A stretch of 64,000 nt of DNA. Source: Lederbergia citri (GTDB taxonomy: Bacteria > Bacillota > Bacilli > Bacillales > Bacillaceae_C). This document shows positions 17,285 through 24,973 of this stretch, one piece after another (within the stretch, counting starts at the first letter, position 1; every line of letters starts with the position of its first letter). The notes below the pieces were generated by a model, which saw only the letters and a list, made by a program, of their open reading frames with translations, was not told the DNA's origin and searched no databases. A program made the translations under genes and the position numbers. Location: assembly GCF_018343625.1 (NCBI RefSeq), contig NZ_JAGYPG010000002.1, positions 62,001 through 126,000 on the forward strand, in the 5' to 3' direction.

Positions 17285-18829
17285 TTAGAGCATTTCGGAC
17301 GTTGTTTTAGCTTGCATATGAAGTAGTAAATAATCAGGTCCACCTGCTTTAGAATCGGTTCCACTCATATTGAAACCTCCGAAAGGCTGATAGCCGACGA
17401 TTGCACCAGTACATCCACGGTTGAAATAAAGATTACCAACATGGAATTCTTCGCGAGCAAGCTCTAGATGTTCACGATTCTTTGTAATGACGGCACCTGT
17501 TAATCCATATTCTGTGTTATTGGCAATATCAATTGCTTCTTTAAAGTCCTTTGCTTTTGCAAACGCCACAACTGGACCAAAAATCTCTTCCTTCATCATT
17601 CTTGCTTCTGGATCTAAATCTGCAAAAATGGTCGGCTGAACAAAGTAGCCTTTGGAATCGTCACCTTCTCCTCCGACCATAAGCTTACCTTCCTCTTTTC
17701 CAATCTCAATATATTTCATTATTTTATTGTACGCACTTTGATCATTTACGGGTCCCATAAAATGATGTTGAAGAGCTGGATCCCCTACTTTTAGTTCTTT
17801 TGTTAGCTCTACTGCTCGTGCAAGTACTTGGTCATAAACGTCTTCTACAATAACAGCTCGTGAACACGCCGAGCATTTTTGCCCGGAAAAGCCAAAGGCG
17901 GACTTAACGATTGCTTCTGCTGCCAACTCAAGATCAGCTTCTTTATCTACAACGATTGTATCTTTTCCACCCATTTCTGCAATGACACGCTTAAGCCAAA
18001 TTTGACCTGCATTCACTTTTGAAGCTCGTTCATAAATTCTCGTTCCTACTTCTCTAGAACCTGTAAAACTTATAAAACGAGTTTTCGGATGATCGACTAA
18101 ATAATCCCCGACCTCTGCTCCACTTCCTGGAATATAGTTGACTACCCCTTTTGGCATTCCGGCTTCTTCAAGCACCTCAACAAACTTTGCCGCAATGACC
18201 GGGGTTGTGGATGCAGGTTTTAATAACACAGTATTTCCCGTTACCATGGAAGCGACAGTTGTACCAGCCATAATAGCTAGAGCAAAATTCCAAGGCGAAA
18301 TAACAACGCTTACACCAAGTGGTATATAGTGATAACGATTAAACTCTCCTGGCCTGCTTTCAACGCGCTTTCCATCTTTTATTTCAAGCATTTGTCTGCC
18401 GTAATACTCCATAAAATCAATCGCTTCAGCCGTATCAGCATCCGCTTCATTCCAAGGTTTTCCTGCTTCTTTAACTAAAAGTGCTGAGAATTCATGTTTT
18501 CTACGTCTAATAATGGCAGCAGCTTTAAATAAAACATCTGCTCTTGTTTCAGGTTTTGTTTTTTTCCATGTTTCAAAAGCCTTTAAAGAACTAGTCATCG
18601 CCATTTCAGCAAGCTCCTTATTCGCTTTGGAAACGTATCCAATTATTTCGTCTTTAATTGCCGGGTTGATAGAAACTATCTTCTCTTCGGTTGATATACG
18701 TTCACCATCAATGATCAACGGATATTCCCTACCAAGATAACTATTAACTATTTGTAATCCTTTTTCAAAAGCAAGCTTGTTCTCCTCTTTAGAAAAATCT
18801 GTAAAAGGTTCATGTCTATAAAGAATCAC
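17285..18829 (-). CDS. rocA: L-glutamate gamma-semialdehyde dehydrogenase
   Basis: Oxidises glutamate semialdehyde (pyrroline-5-carboxylate) to glutamate with NAD. About 514 residues. Aldehyde dehydrogenase signatures: the catalytic Glu in AEMGGKD, the nucleophile Cys in SGQKCSAC, and the NAD-binding FTGSREVG. Start chosen at GTG 18829, with AGGGGGA six bases upstream; an ATG 21 bases earlier has no such site. In B. subtilis rocA is in the RocR/SigL-controlled rocABC operon. Here I see no -24/-12 promoter, so control may differ. Confidence 0.95.
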   Translation of the reverse strand: MILYRHEPFTDFSKEENKLAFEKGLQIVNSYLGREYPLIIDGERISTEEKIVSINPAIKDEIIGYVSKANKELAEMAMTSSLKAFETWKKTKPETRADVLFKAAAIIRRRKHEFSALLVKEAGKPWNEADADTAEAIDFMEYYGRQMLEIKDGKRVESRPGEFNRYHYIPLGVSVVISPWNFALAIMAGTTVASMVTGNTVLLKPASTTPVIAAKFVEVLEEAGMPKGVVNYIPGSGAEVGDYLVDHPKTRFISFTGSREVGTRIYERASKVNAGQIWLKRVIAEMGGKDTIVVDKEADLELAAEAIVKSAFGFSGQKCSACSRAVIVEDVYDQVLARAVELTKELKVGDPALQHHFMGPVNDQSAYNKIMKYIEIGKEEGKLMVGGEGDDSKGYFVQPTIFADLDPEARMMKEEIFGPVVAFAKAKDFKEAIDIANNTEYGLTGAVITKNREHLELAREEFHVGNLYFNRGCTGAIVGYQPFGGFNMSGTDSKAGGPDYLLLHMQAKTTSEML

Positions 18830-18914
18830 ACTACGTCCCCCTATCGGCATTTTTTACTTCACATAAATAGTAACATATTTTTTTCATGAGCATAATAGAA
18901 ACTGTATCTCAGTT

Positions 18915-19119
18915 ACAAAAGCGCAAGCGCCTGTTCAGCGAGGTACAGGCCCACAGGATGTGGGTCCGTCGACGTCGCCACAGGACGTGGCGGTTTTAGT
19001 CGACGTTCCTCAATAGGGTTCCGACGAGATAAAGGAAACACGGCGAGTCGATGTTGACTTATCGTAGGAAGAAACCGAAAGTTTGCTAGGCGCTAGGCGC
19101 TGAAGCTAGACGGGAACTA
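18915..19119 (+). repeat. dispersed structured element, copy A
   Basis: A 205-bp intergenic element also found at 22007-22166 (copy B) and 28014-28416 (copy C). It begins ACAAAAGCGCAAGCGCCTG and ends TAGGCGCTGAAGCTAGACGG followed by GAACTA, so AGCGCCT and AGGCGCT can close it. Inside are two hairpins with GGA loops: CCCAC-AGGAT-GTGGG (18950-18964) and CGCCAC-AGGAC-GTGGCG (18976-18992), enclosed by paired GTCGAC sites. A second domain holds the conserved GAGATAAAGGAAACACGG and ATGTTGACTTATCGTAGG. No protein is encoded. It looks like an RNA-structured or MITE-like repeat. Confidence 0.8.
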
Positions 19120-19179
19120 CCTGCTAATATTTATCCACAAGGTTCCAATCTATAATTTCCTAGAGAGGAACAAAAGCGC

Positions 19180-19320
19180 ATGAGTCTATTTGATTCTTAC
19201 AGCAAAAAGGATGTTGGTGCGCCAACGCTGACGTTTGTAGTTCACGTTCCAAAGTTCGGTCGAGACTCCAGAAAAATGATAGACGACTTAGCTAGGAAGC
19301 ACGAAAACTATAATAATTAA
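19180..19320 (+). CDS. small hypothetical protein, 46 residues
   Basis: ATG start with GAGAGG about 11 bases upstream, somewhat far. The product is hydrophilic and charged; its central part GAPTLTFVVHVPKFGRDSRK looks like a real protein sequence. I recognise no family. The bases before and including its start, ACAAAAGCGCA, are identical to the left end of copy A of the dispersed element 255 bp away, so the leader of this frame may itself be element-derived. Confidence 0.4.
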   Translation: MSLFDSYSKKDVGAPTLTFVVHVPKFGRDSRKMIDDLARKHENYNN

Positions 19321-19346
19321 GTGAAAAATATCCAAATTCCCGATTA

Positions 19347-19377
19347 TAAAAAAAAGATGCCCTTATGAAGGACATCC
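19347..19377 (-). terminator. terminator of yugI
   Basis: Stem GATGCCCTT / AAGGACATC (19356-19364, 19368-19376), one mismatch, with nine A on the left. Confidence 0.8.
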
Positions 19378-19388
19378 TTTAAACAAAA

Positions 19389-19781
19389 TTATTTTTTAAT
19401 TAGTTCATCGCGTGATTGCTCGATCCATTCTTGCAGTTTATCTTTTAAAGTGTTAAAACCTTCGTTACTTGTTTCAGCTGGTTCTGTTTTAATTGTACCT
19501 TGACGGCGGGGAGTTCGAGGTGCTTGTTGCTTAGGTGCTTCTTCGGTAGCGCGGATGGATAAGCTGATTTTCCCTTTCTCTTCGTCAACGTTTAACACTT
19601 TTACTTTTACTTCTTCACCAATTGATAAAACTTCATTGATATCTTTTACAAAACCGTGTTTAATTTCTGAAATATGAACAAGTCCTTGTGTTTGATCGTC
19701 TAATGCAATAAAAGCTCCATATGGTTGGATTCCGGTTACTTTACCGGTTAATACTGCTCCCGTTTCATATTTTGTAGTCAT
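19389..19781 (-). CDS. yugI: S1-domain RNA-binding general stress protein
   Basis: A 130-residue protein with one S1 RNA-binding domain at residues 5-77 (GAVLTGKVTGIQPYGAFIAL, then GLVHISEI and KVKVLNVDEEKGKISLSI) and a basic, flexible tail. It matches B. subtilis YugI (GSP13), a ribosome-associated general stress protein. It is transcribed divergently from yugF and from its own sigma-A promoter. The tail, rich in Arg and Gln, probably adds RNA contacts. Confidence 0.92.
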   Translation of the reverse strand: MTTKYETGAVLTGKVTGIQPYGAFIALDDQTQGLVHISEIKHGFVKDINEVLSIGEEVKVKVLNVDEEKGKISLSIRATEEAPKQQAPRTPRRQGTIKTEPAETSNEGFNTLKDKLQEWIEQSRDELIKK

Positions 19782-19832
19782 AGAACCACTCCTAGTTTAT
19801 ATTAGATTTTCTCCTAATTTACGCAATTGTAA

Positions 19833-19861
19833 ATTATATCATAGAGAATTAATAGAATCAA
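19833..19861 (-). promoter_or_regulatory. sigma-A promoter of yugI
   Basis: On the minus strand TTGATT (19856-19861) and a perfect TATAAT (19833-19838) are 17 bp apart. The leader to the yugI start is about 45 nt. Confidence 0.75.
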
Positions 19862-19954
19862 AAATACGCTTCATTATCTTATATAAGAAATTTTCCCTTG
19901 GGCTAATCTTTCAAACCTTTTTAATAGGGTATTATATAAATTGGAGGTGGTACG

Positions 19955-20770
19955 ATGGAACAAACACGTTCCTCTATGGTAGTAAATGGAATAGATATTT
20001 ACTATGAAGAATATAAACAGCCCTGTGCCAAGGATACTATCTTGTTAATACATGGATTTCTATCATCGACTTTTAGCTTCCGGAGATTAATACCTCTCTT
20101 AAAAAATGACTTCAATATTATTTCGATTGATTTTCCTCCATTCGGAAAAAGCGGAAAATCAACGAAATTCCATTATACATATGCCAATATTGCCAGTACT
20201 ATTCTAACTCTTATTGAAAGGCTCGGTTATAAAAATTTCATTGCAGCCGGACATTCAATGGGCGGCCAGATTGTGTTAAATATGATTCTTTTAAGACCCG
20301 AACTAATTACAAAAGCCATCCTTATCTGTTGTTCCGGGTATGTACCACGTGCAAAAACACATCTTAAATTTTTAACATATGTTCCATTCATCGGTCTTGT
20401 TGTGAAATCTTATCTTAAGAAATCCGGGGTAAAAGGAAATTTGCAACTTGTCGTATACGATCAATCAATCATCGATGAAGAAATGATTAAGGGATACGAA
20501 GAGCCTTTTCATCATAATGAGATTTTCCGAGCTTTGGCCAAAATGCTTCGCCATAGAGAAGGAGATCTTGCTCCTCAAGCACTACAAACGATTCAAACAC
20601 CATGCTTACTTATTTGGGGGGAGTATGATAAGGTAGTCCCATTAAAAATTGGGAACCATCTTGCTGAAGACTTGCCACATTCTAAGCTAGTCGTTTTAAA
20701 TGACGCAGGCCACTTGTTGCCTGAAGAAAAACCTAAAAAAGTTTACGAAGAAATAAAGCATTTCATATAG
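19955..20770 (+). CDS. yugF: alpha/beta-hydrolase
   Basis: A 271-residue hydrolase. Oxyanion motif IHGFLSS near residue 31, nucleophile Ser in AGHSMGGQ near residue 98, Asp in WGEYDKVV near 219, and His in NDAGHLLPEE near 251. No signal peptide, so cytoplasmic. It matches YugF of B. subtilis, which lies in the same neighbourhood. The substrate is unknown. GGAGG lies eight bases upstream of ATG. Confidence 0.88.
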   Translation: MEQTRSSMVVNGIDIYYEEYKQPCAKDTILLIHGFLSSTFSFRRLIPLLKNDFNIISIDFPPFGKSGKSTKFHYTYANIASTILTLIERLGYKNFIAAGHSMGGQIVLNMILLRPELITKAILICCSGYVPRAKTHLKFLTYVPFIGLVVKSYLKKSGVKGNLQLVVYDQSIIDEEMIKGYEEPFHHNEIFRALAKMLRHREGDLAPQALQTIQTPCLLIWGEYDKVVPLKIGNHLAEDLPHSKLVVLNDAGHLLPEEKPKKVYEEIKHFI

Positions 20771-20841
20771 TTACTTGTAAAATCCATCCTTCCGGCTTTA
20801 TGATTGAAGATATAAGGAATTATTTTGAAAGGAGCCCATCA

Positions 20842-22005
20842 ATGAATTATTTTGAAGAAAATATTGATAGAAAAAATACATCGTCCGTAAAATGGGATGG
20901 AATGAAAGCAGCCTTCGGAAAAAATGAATTGCTCCCAATGTGGGTAGCCGATATGGATTTCCGCCCTCCAACTGAAGTTTTAGATGCAATGAAACAGCGG
21001 GTAGAGCATGGTATTTTTGGTTATACCCTTATTGGGGATAACACAGCAAATGCGATTGTAAATTGGATAAGTAAACGACATCAGTGGAATATAAAGCCTT
21101 CATGGCTTATGTATAGTCCTGGGGTTGTTCCTTCGATCGGTATGGCGATTCGTGCCTTTACAGAGGTCGGAGATAAGGTCCTTTTGCAATCTCCTGTGTA
21201 TACGCCTTTTTTTAATATGATTGAAAGCAATATGAGAGAAGTCGTCAATTCTCCACTTATTTTTAAAAATGGACGCTTCGAAATTGATTTTGCCGATTTT
21301 GAGGAAAAATTGAAAAGCGGAGTAAAACTCTTTTTACTATGCAGCCCGCATAATCCATCGGGAAGGGTTTGGTCTAAGGAGGAACTCGTTAAAATAGCAG
21401 AGCTTTGTAGAGAATATGGAGTCATGATCGCATCAGATGAAATTCATGCCGATCTTGTCTTTGCTCCTCATAAGCATATACCGATCTGCTCATTGGATCC
21501 TTCATTTTCGGATTTTATTGTAACCTTTATGGCACCCAGCAAAACATTTAATCTTGCAGGGTTACAGTCATCTTTCATCATCGTTGAAAATGCTGATATG
21601 CGAAAAAAATTACAAGATATCCAAAAGAAGGAAGGCTTTCATACATTAAATACGTTTGGAATTATTGCGATGGAAGCTGCCTATCAACATGGGGAAAAAT
21701 GGCTTGATGATGCTTTGGCATACATAAAAGAAAATATTAATGTTCTTAAAATAGGAATTGAAAAAGAATTATCTGATTTAGAAGTGATAGAACCAGAAGG
21801 CACCTATCTTGTTTGGGTGGATTGCCGAAAAACCGGGCTTTCTGATAAGGAAATTCGAGAAAGGCTAATTGAAAAAGCCGGACTGGCAGTCAATTTTGGA
21901 AATTCTTACGGCCAAGGTGGAGAAGGCTTTATTAGAATTAATACGGCTTGTCCTCGCTCTATTATTGAAGAAGGCATCGAAAGATTGAAATTGGCTTTTA
22001 GTTAA
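20842..22005 (+). CDS. patB: cystathionine beta-lyase / aminotransferase PatB
   Basis: A class I/II PLP enzyme of the MalY/PatB type that cleaves C-S bonds of cystathionine, cysteine or related thioethers. About 387 residues. LPMWVADMDF lies near the start, the Asp and His of SDEIHADLVF near residue 200, and the PLP lysine in APSKTFNLAG near residue 236. The ATG at 20842 is preferred because AAAGGAG lies seven bases upstream; an ATG 42 bases earlier has no site. It follows yugF with a gap of 71 bp. Confidence 0.92.
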   Translation: MNYFEENIDRKNTSSVKWDGMKAAFGKNELLPMWVADMDFRPPTEVLDAMKQRVEHGIFGYTLIGDNTANAIVNWISKRHQWNIKPSWLMYSPGVVPSIGMAIRAFTEVGDKVLLQSPVYTPFFNMIESNMREVVNSPLIFKNGRFEIDFADFEEKLKSGVKLFLLCSPHNPSGRVWSKEELVKIAELCREYGVMIASDEIHADLVFAPHKHIPICSLDPSFSDFIVTFMAPSKTFNLAGLQSSFIIVENADMRKKLQDIQKKEGFHTLNTFGIIAMEAAYQHGEKWLDDALAYIKENINVLKIGIEKELSDLEVIEPEGTYLVWVDCRKTGLSDKEIRERLIEKAGLAVNFGNSYGQGGEGFIRINTACPRSIIEEGIERLKLAFS

Positions 22006-22006
22006 G

Positions 22007-22166
22007 AACAAAAGTATAAGCGCCTGTACAGCGACGTACAAACTTTTTAGGGTTCTGACGAGATAAAGGAAACACGGTGAGCCTAAAAGGCGAGACGATG
22101 TTGATTTATCGTAGGAAGAAACCGAAAGTTTGCTAGGCGCTAGGCGCTGGAGCTAGACGGGAACTA
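22007..22166 (+). repeat. dispersed structured element, copy B
   Basis: A 160-bp copy starting two bases after the patB stop. The right-hand domain is nearly identical to copy A, from GACGAGATAAAGGAAACACG through GGCGCTGGAGCTAGACGGGA. The GGA-loop hairpin domain is missing and replaced by ACAAACTTTTTAGGGTTC. Confidence 0.8.
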
Positions 22167-22202
22167 AAGTACTGTTCTACCAATAAGGCGGAGCAGTACT
22201 TT
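22166..22202. terminator. hairpin between copy B and the SodC-like gene
   Basis: Stem AAAGTACTG / CAGTACTTT (22166-22174, 22194-22202) with further inner pairs. It is four bases from the SodC-like stop and can serve that gene; its T-runs are short. Confidence 0.55.
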
Positions 22203-22206
22203 TCAC

Positions 22207-22746
22207 TTACTTTTTAGTTGATTTTGCTGGCTTTCGATCTTTTGTTACTTCACCGCAAGCAATCCTTTCCCCAGAATCTCCTGCCGGTTGAGTCATGCCA
22301 TCATCCGCTCCCTCGTTAATGACAATCGAGGTACCCTCTGTTGTATAAAGGGAATTTTTTGCCTCGTTAAAGGTCACTCCTTTAGCAGTAAAATCCGTTT
22401 TTACTTTTCCGTCCTCTTTCACAATTAAGTTCGGAAGGTCTCCAGCATGGGAACCCTTAGGATTGAGGAGCCCATGTTCCTTCTTGTCTGGATTAAAATG
22501 ATCGCCTGCCGATAAAAAATCAGGTAGGGTGCATTTCCCTTTATCGTGAATATGTATAGCGTGTACTCCTGGAGGCAAGCCCTTTAAATCAACTTTAAAT
22601 TTAATGCCCTCAGCCTTTTCTTCTAGTTTTATTTTCCCAAGAGAATCTCCATCCGGATTTTTAATATTTACGTCTAATTTCTTTGGATGTGGATTTGAGC
22701 ATGCAGAAAGAAATAGACAAATGGAACACAAAATAATTTTTCTCAT
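22207..22746 (-). CDS. SodC-like lipoprotein lacking one copper ligand
   Basis: A 179-residue lipoprotein with lipobox LSAC (Cys16) and a Cu/Zn superoxide dismutase fold. Metal motifs seen: HIH after [26 protein letters not shown], and the final GERIACGE. The last copper-binding His, normally in a VxHEGADD-like segment, is Asn here (IVINEGADD). B. subtilis YojM has lost different copper ligands. Zinc ligands appear intact. A copper-free, possibly structural or zinc-binding envelope role is therefore likely. I chose the second possible start (ATG at 22746), six bases after GGAGGG. Confidence 0.82.
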   Translation of the reverse strand: MRKIILCSICLFLSACSNPHPKKLDVNIKNPDGDSLGKIKLEEKAEGIKFKVDLKGLPPGVHAIHIHDKGKCTLPDFLSAGDHFNPDKKEHGLLNPKGSHAGDLPNLIVKEDGKVKTDFTAKGVTFNEAKNSLYTTEGTSIVINEGADDGMTQPAGDSGERIACGEVTKDRKPAKSTKK

Positions 22747-22841
22747 AGCCAACCCTCCGTTAAAATTCCCTATTCGTCATTATTGCCATGAGAAAATTGA
22801 AATATCCTTTTTCTAAAGAACATAGTATCCATTACTTAATT

Positions 22842-23065
22842 CCAATCGTATCGATGAGCAAGTTATACGTGAATTCCGCCGTAAGACTAATGCTCGATTT
22901 ATGTATTAATTAAAGATCAATCGCTCAGTAATTAAGACCAATGCCCCAGATTTTGTGCAAATCAATTCCAATCGCACAATTTTTGTGACAAAGGCTCGAG
23001 TTATTGTGCCAGTCACGTCCAATCGCTCAACTATTGTTACAAAGGTACTCTTTCTTGTGAGAATA
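22842..23065. repeat. degenerate tandem array, about 51-bp period
   Basis: CCAATCG-type anchors occur at 22842, 22917, 22968 and 23019; the last two steps are exactly 51 bp and the first is 75. Half-units of about 25 bp are visible. On the minus strand the unit includes TGTGCGATTGGAATTGATTT followed by GCACA, which folds into a hairpin with a TGTGC / GCACA stem. The 490-bp gap holds no gene. Confidence 0.65.
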
Positions 23066-23222
23066 ATAACAACTCAGCGCCTTCTAAAGCGATTAAGGTC
23101 TTATTGACAAGTAGATATGACAATTCCCCTAATCCTTTAGTGATTTAGCCTTTGATCGCAATAAAGAATACTCGACGTCATAGATTTTTTTACTTTCCAT
23201 AATTAATTTGCCTTAAATATAG

Positions 23223-23250
23223 AAAAAAAGCATCCATGTTTATAGATGCT
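23223..23250 (-). terminator. terminator overlapping the end of the small membrane gene
   Basis: Stem AGCATC / GATGCT (23229-23234, 23245-23250) with a seven-A run on the left. Its upstream arm encodes the last sense codons of the small membrane protein and the stop lies in the loop. Confidence 0.7.
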
Positions 23251-23467
23251 TGTCCTGTTGTTCACGTTTTATTTGTTCTTCTAAATCTTTCGTTTTTGCT
23301 TCTTGCTTTTTGGAATGTTTTTTTATAAAGATAAAAGTAAAAATCGCCGCAAGGATAAAAATCGACATCGAAAGAGCTGCTGGAATATATTCAGTCTTAT
23401 CCTCCGGAAAATAAAGAAATGGCATATATAAAACAAACGATTTTAACATTATTAACAAGGAAAACAT
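23240..23467 (-). CDS. small membrane protein, hypothetical
   Basis: Up to 75 residues. A hydrophobic N-terminal stretch and a clear helix at residues 29-48 (IPAALSMSIFILAAIFTFIF) precede a highly charged tail (KKHSKKQEAKTKDLEEQIK) likely to form a coiled coil in the cytoplasm. The start is uncertain: ATG at 23467 lies very close to the GGAAAGG site, and a TTG at 23458 has better spacing. Function unknown. Confidence 0.6.
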   Translation of the reverse strand: MFSLLIMLKSFVLYMPFLYFPEDKTEYIPAALSMSIFILAAIFTFIFIKKHSKKQEAKTKDLEEQIKREQQDKHL

Positions 23468-23556
23468 CCTTTCCTTTTTTATGAATACAGTATTTATTAT
23501 ATCAGAGATATTTTTATAAAACCAAGGCGCCTATTCCGAAAAAGTCGACAATAATG

Positions 23557-23582
23557 TGAAAAGCCGCCCATATTGGACGGCT
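23557..23582 (-). terminator. terminator of the cyclophilin gene
   Basis: Stem AGCCGCCC / GGACGGCT (23562-23569, 23575-23582), with one G-U pair, followed on the minus strand by TTTTC. Confidence 0.65.
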
Positions 23583-23587
23583 CAATT

Positions 23588-24367
23588 TTATTCCTTAATA
23601 ATATCAATACTTTCAATTACAACATCTTCAAGAGGCTTATCTCCAGGTGCCGTTTTTACATTTGCAATACTGTCGACAACATCCATACCTTCTACAACTT
23701 GTCCAAACACAGTATGCTTATGGTCAAGATGTGGTGTACCTCCATTTTCAACATACGCCTCTATAATTTCCTTCGGAAAACCTGCATTCTCCATTTGGCT
23801 TTTCAAACGAGGATCCATGTGACTATTTTGGACGATAAAGAATTGGCTTCCGTTTGTATTTGGTCCAGCATTAGCCATGGACAGAGCACCGCGAAGATTG
23901 AATAATTGTAAGGAAAATTCATCTTCAAAAGACCCTCCGTAAATACTTTCTCCGCCACGTCCTGTACCAGTCGGATCTCCACCTTGAATCATGAAATCAT
24001 TGATGACCCTGTGAAAGATAATTCCGTTATAATATCCTTCTTTTGCATGTGTTAAAAAGTTCTCTACTGTTTTTGGAGCTTGTTCAGGGAACAATTTAAT
24101 TTTAATTGATCCCATATTTGTATTCATTTGCACTAACTTTTCATTTTCCGCCACTTCAGTGGACAATTGTGGATATACTACTTGTTCAGACATTTCTGCA
24201 TCTCCTTTTTTCTCTTCGGTTTGGTCAACGCTTTCCTCATTTGCCTTTTTCTCTTCAGATTGATTACTGCCTGAAGCAGCTTCCTCATTTAGCTTTATTT
24301 CTGGGGAATTTGTGCCGCATGCAGATAATATGGTAACAAACATTAGTAAAAAAAGAAATTTTTTCAT
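23588..24367 (-). CDS. cyclophilin-type peptidyl-prolyl isomerase lipoprotein
   Basis: A 259-residue lipoprotein. Signal peptide with lipobox LSAC at about residue 16, an acidic linker ([20 protein letters not shown]), then a cyclophilin domain from about residue 90 with [19 protein letters not shown] and NTNGSQFFI, including the catalytic Arg. It would catalyse proline isomerisation in secreted proteins on the outer membrane face. Cytoplasmic PpiB has no signal, so this is a separate, surface-anchored form. The start at 24367 has GGAGG nine bases upstream; the frame extends further but lacks a site there. Confidence 0.88.
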   Translation of the reverse strand: MKKFLFLLMFVTILSACGTNSPEIKLNEEAASGSNQSEEKKANEESVDQTEEKKGDAEMSEQVVYPQLSTEVAENEKLVQMNTNMGSIKIKLFPEQAPKTVENFLTHAKEGYYNGIIFHRVINDFMIQGGDPTGTGRGGESIYGGSFEDEFSLQLFNLRGALSMANAGPNTNGSQFFIVQNSHMDPRLKSQMENAGFPKEIIEAYVENGGTPHLDHKHTVFGQVVEGMDVVDSIANVKTAPGDKPLEDVVIESIDIIKE

Positions 24368-24452
24368 ACATAAAACCTCCATAGATAAGATTACATGAAA
24401 ATTGAAAAAAACGCACCCCTCTTCCATAATAGAAAGAAAGGGGGAATTGTGC

Positions 24453-24845
24453 ATGCAAATTGGACAAATTGTTACGGCCTTTAATAAAACCGGTAAATAT
24501 ATTGGTGAAATTACAGCTGTCAATCAGGATACTTATACGGTCCGCTGTCTAACCGTACTTAATCATCCAAGGCAAGGTGATTTGCATCATCCGAACGAGG
24601 TGGACGTACCATTTTTCCACGAAAGAAAAGCACTTGCCTACCGTGAACAGGCAAATATTCCAGTAAAAATGGTAAAGCCTTACGAAGATGATGTCCTTGA
24701 TTATAAGGAATCGTTGATAACTGCAGTGCAAAAACTGAAGGATCAATTAGAGGCAAAGCCGGATGATGCTTACAGTTTAAAAAGTCTTCAAGCGTTAGAA
24801 GGAGTAATAAAGGAATACGAATTAATGTACTCCATTCATTTTTAA
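24453..24845 (+). CDS. kapB: kinase-associated protein B
   Basis: A 130-residue protein matching KapB of B. subtilis, which is needed for KinB-dependent entry into sporulation. Conserved segments: [24 protein letters not shown] and [14 protein letters not shown]. It starts at ATG 24453 behind AAAGGGGG. KapB is described as a lipoprotein in B. subtilis, but no signal peptide is visible here. kinB itself is not in this window. It is divergent from the cyclophilin gene. Confidence 0.88.
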   Translation: MQIGQIVTAFNKTGKYIGEITAVNQDTYTVRCLTVLNHPRQGDLHHPNEVDVPFFHERKALAYREQANIPVKMVKPYEDDVLDYKESLITAVQKLKDQLEAKPDDAYSLKSLQALEGVIKEYELMYSIHF

Positions 24846-24877
24846 AAGGCGGCCATTACTTTGGTCGCTTCTTTATT
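24845..24877 (+). terminator. terminator of kapB
   Basis: Hairpin around GCGGCC / GGTCGC (one G-U pair), followed by TTCTTTATTT, directly after the kapB stop. Confidence 0.5.
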
Positions 24878-24973
24878 TGTGTACCCATTCTGTGCAGAGC
24901 TGTTGAAAAAATATGAGATTTCTATATACTAATATTTAGGGAGTCGAAATATTTTTCAAAATTAAATAAGAAG

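Noticed and set aside
18830..18915. Possible promoter of rocA
   Set aside because: Only weak -35/-10 candidates with poor spacing are visible and no sigma-54 motif, so it is not listed as a feature.
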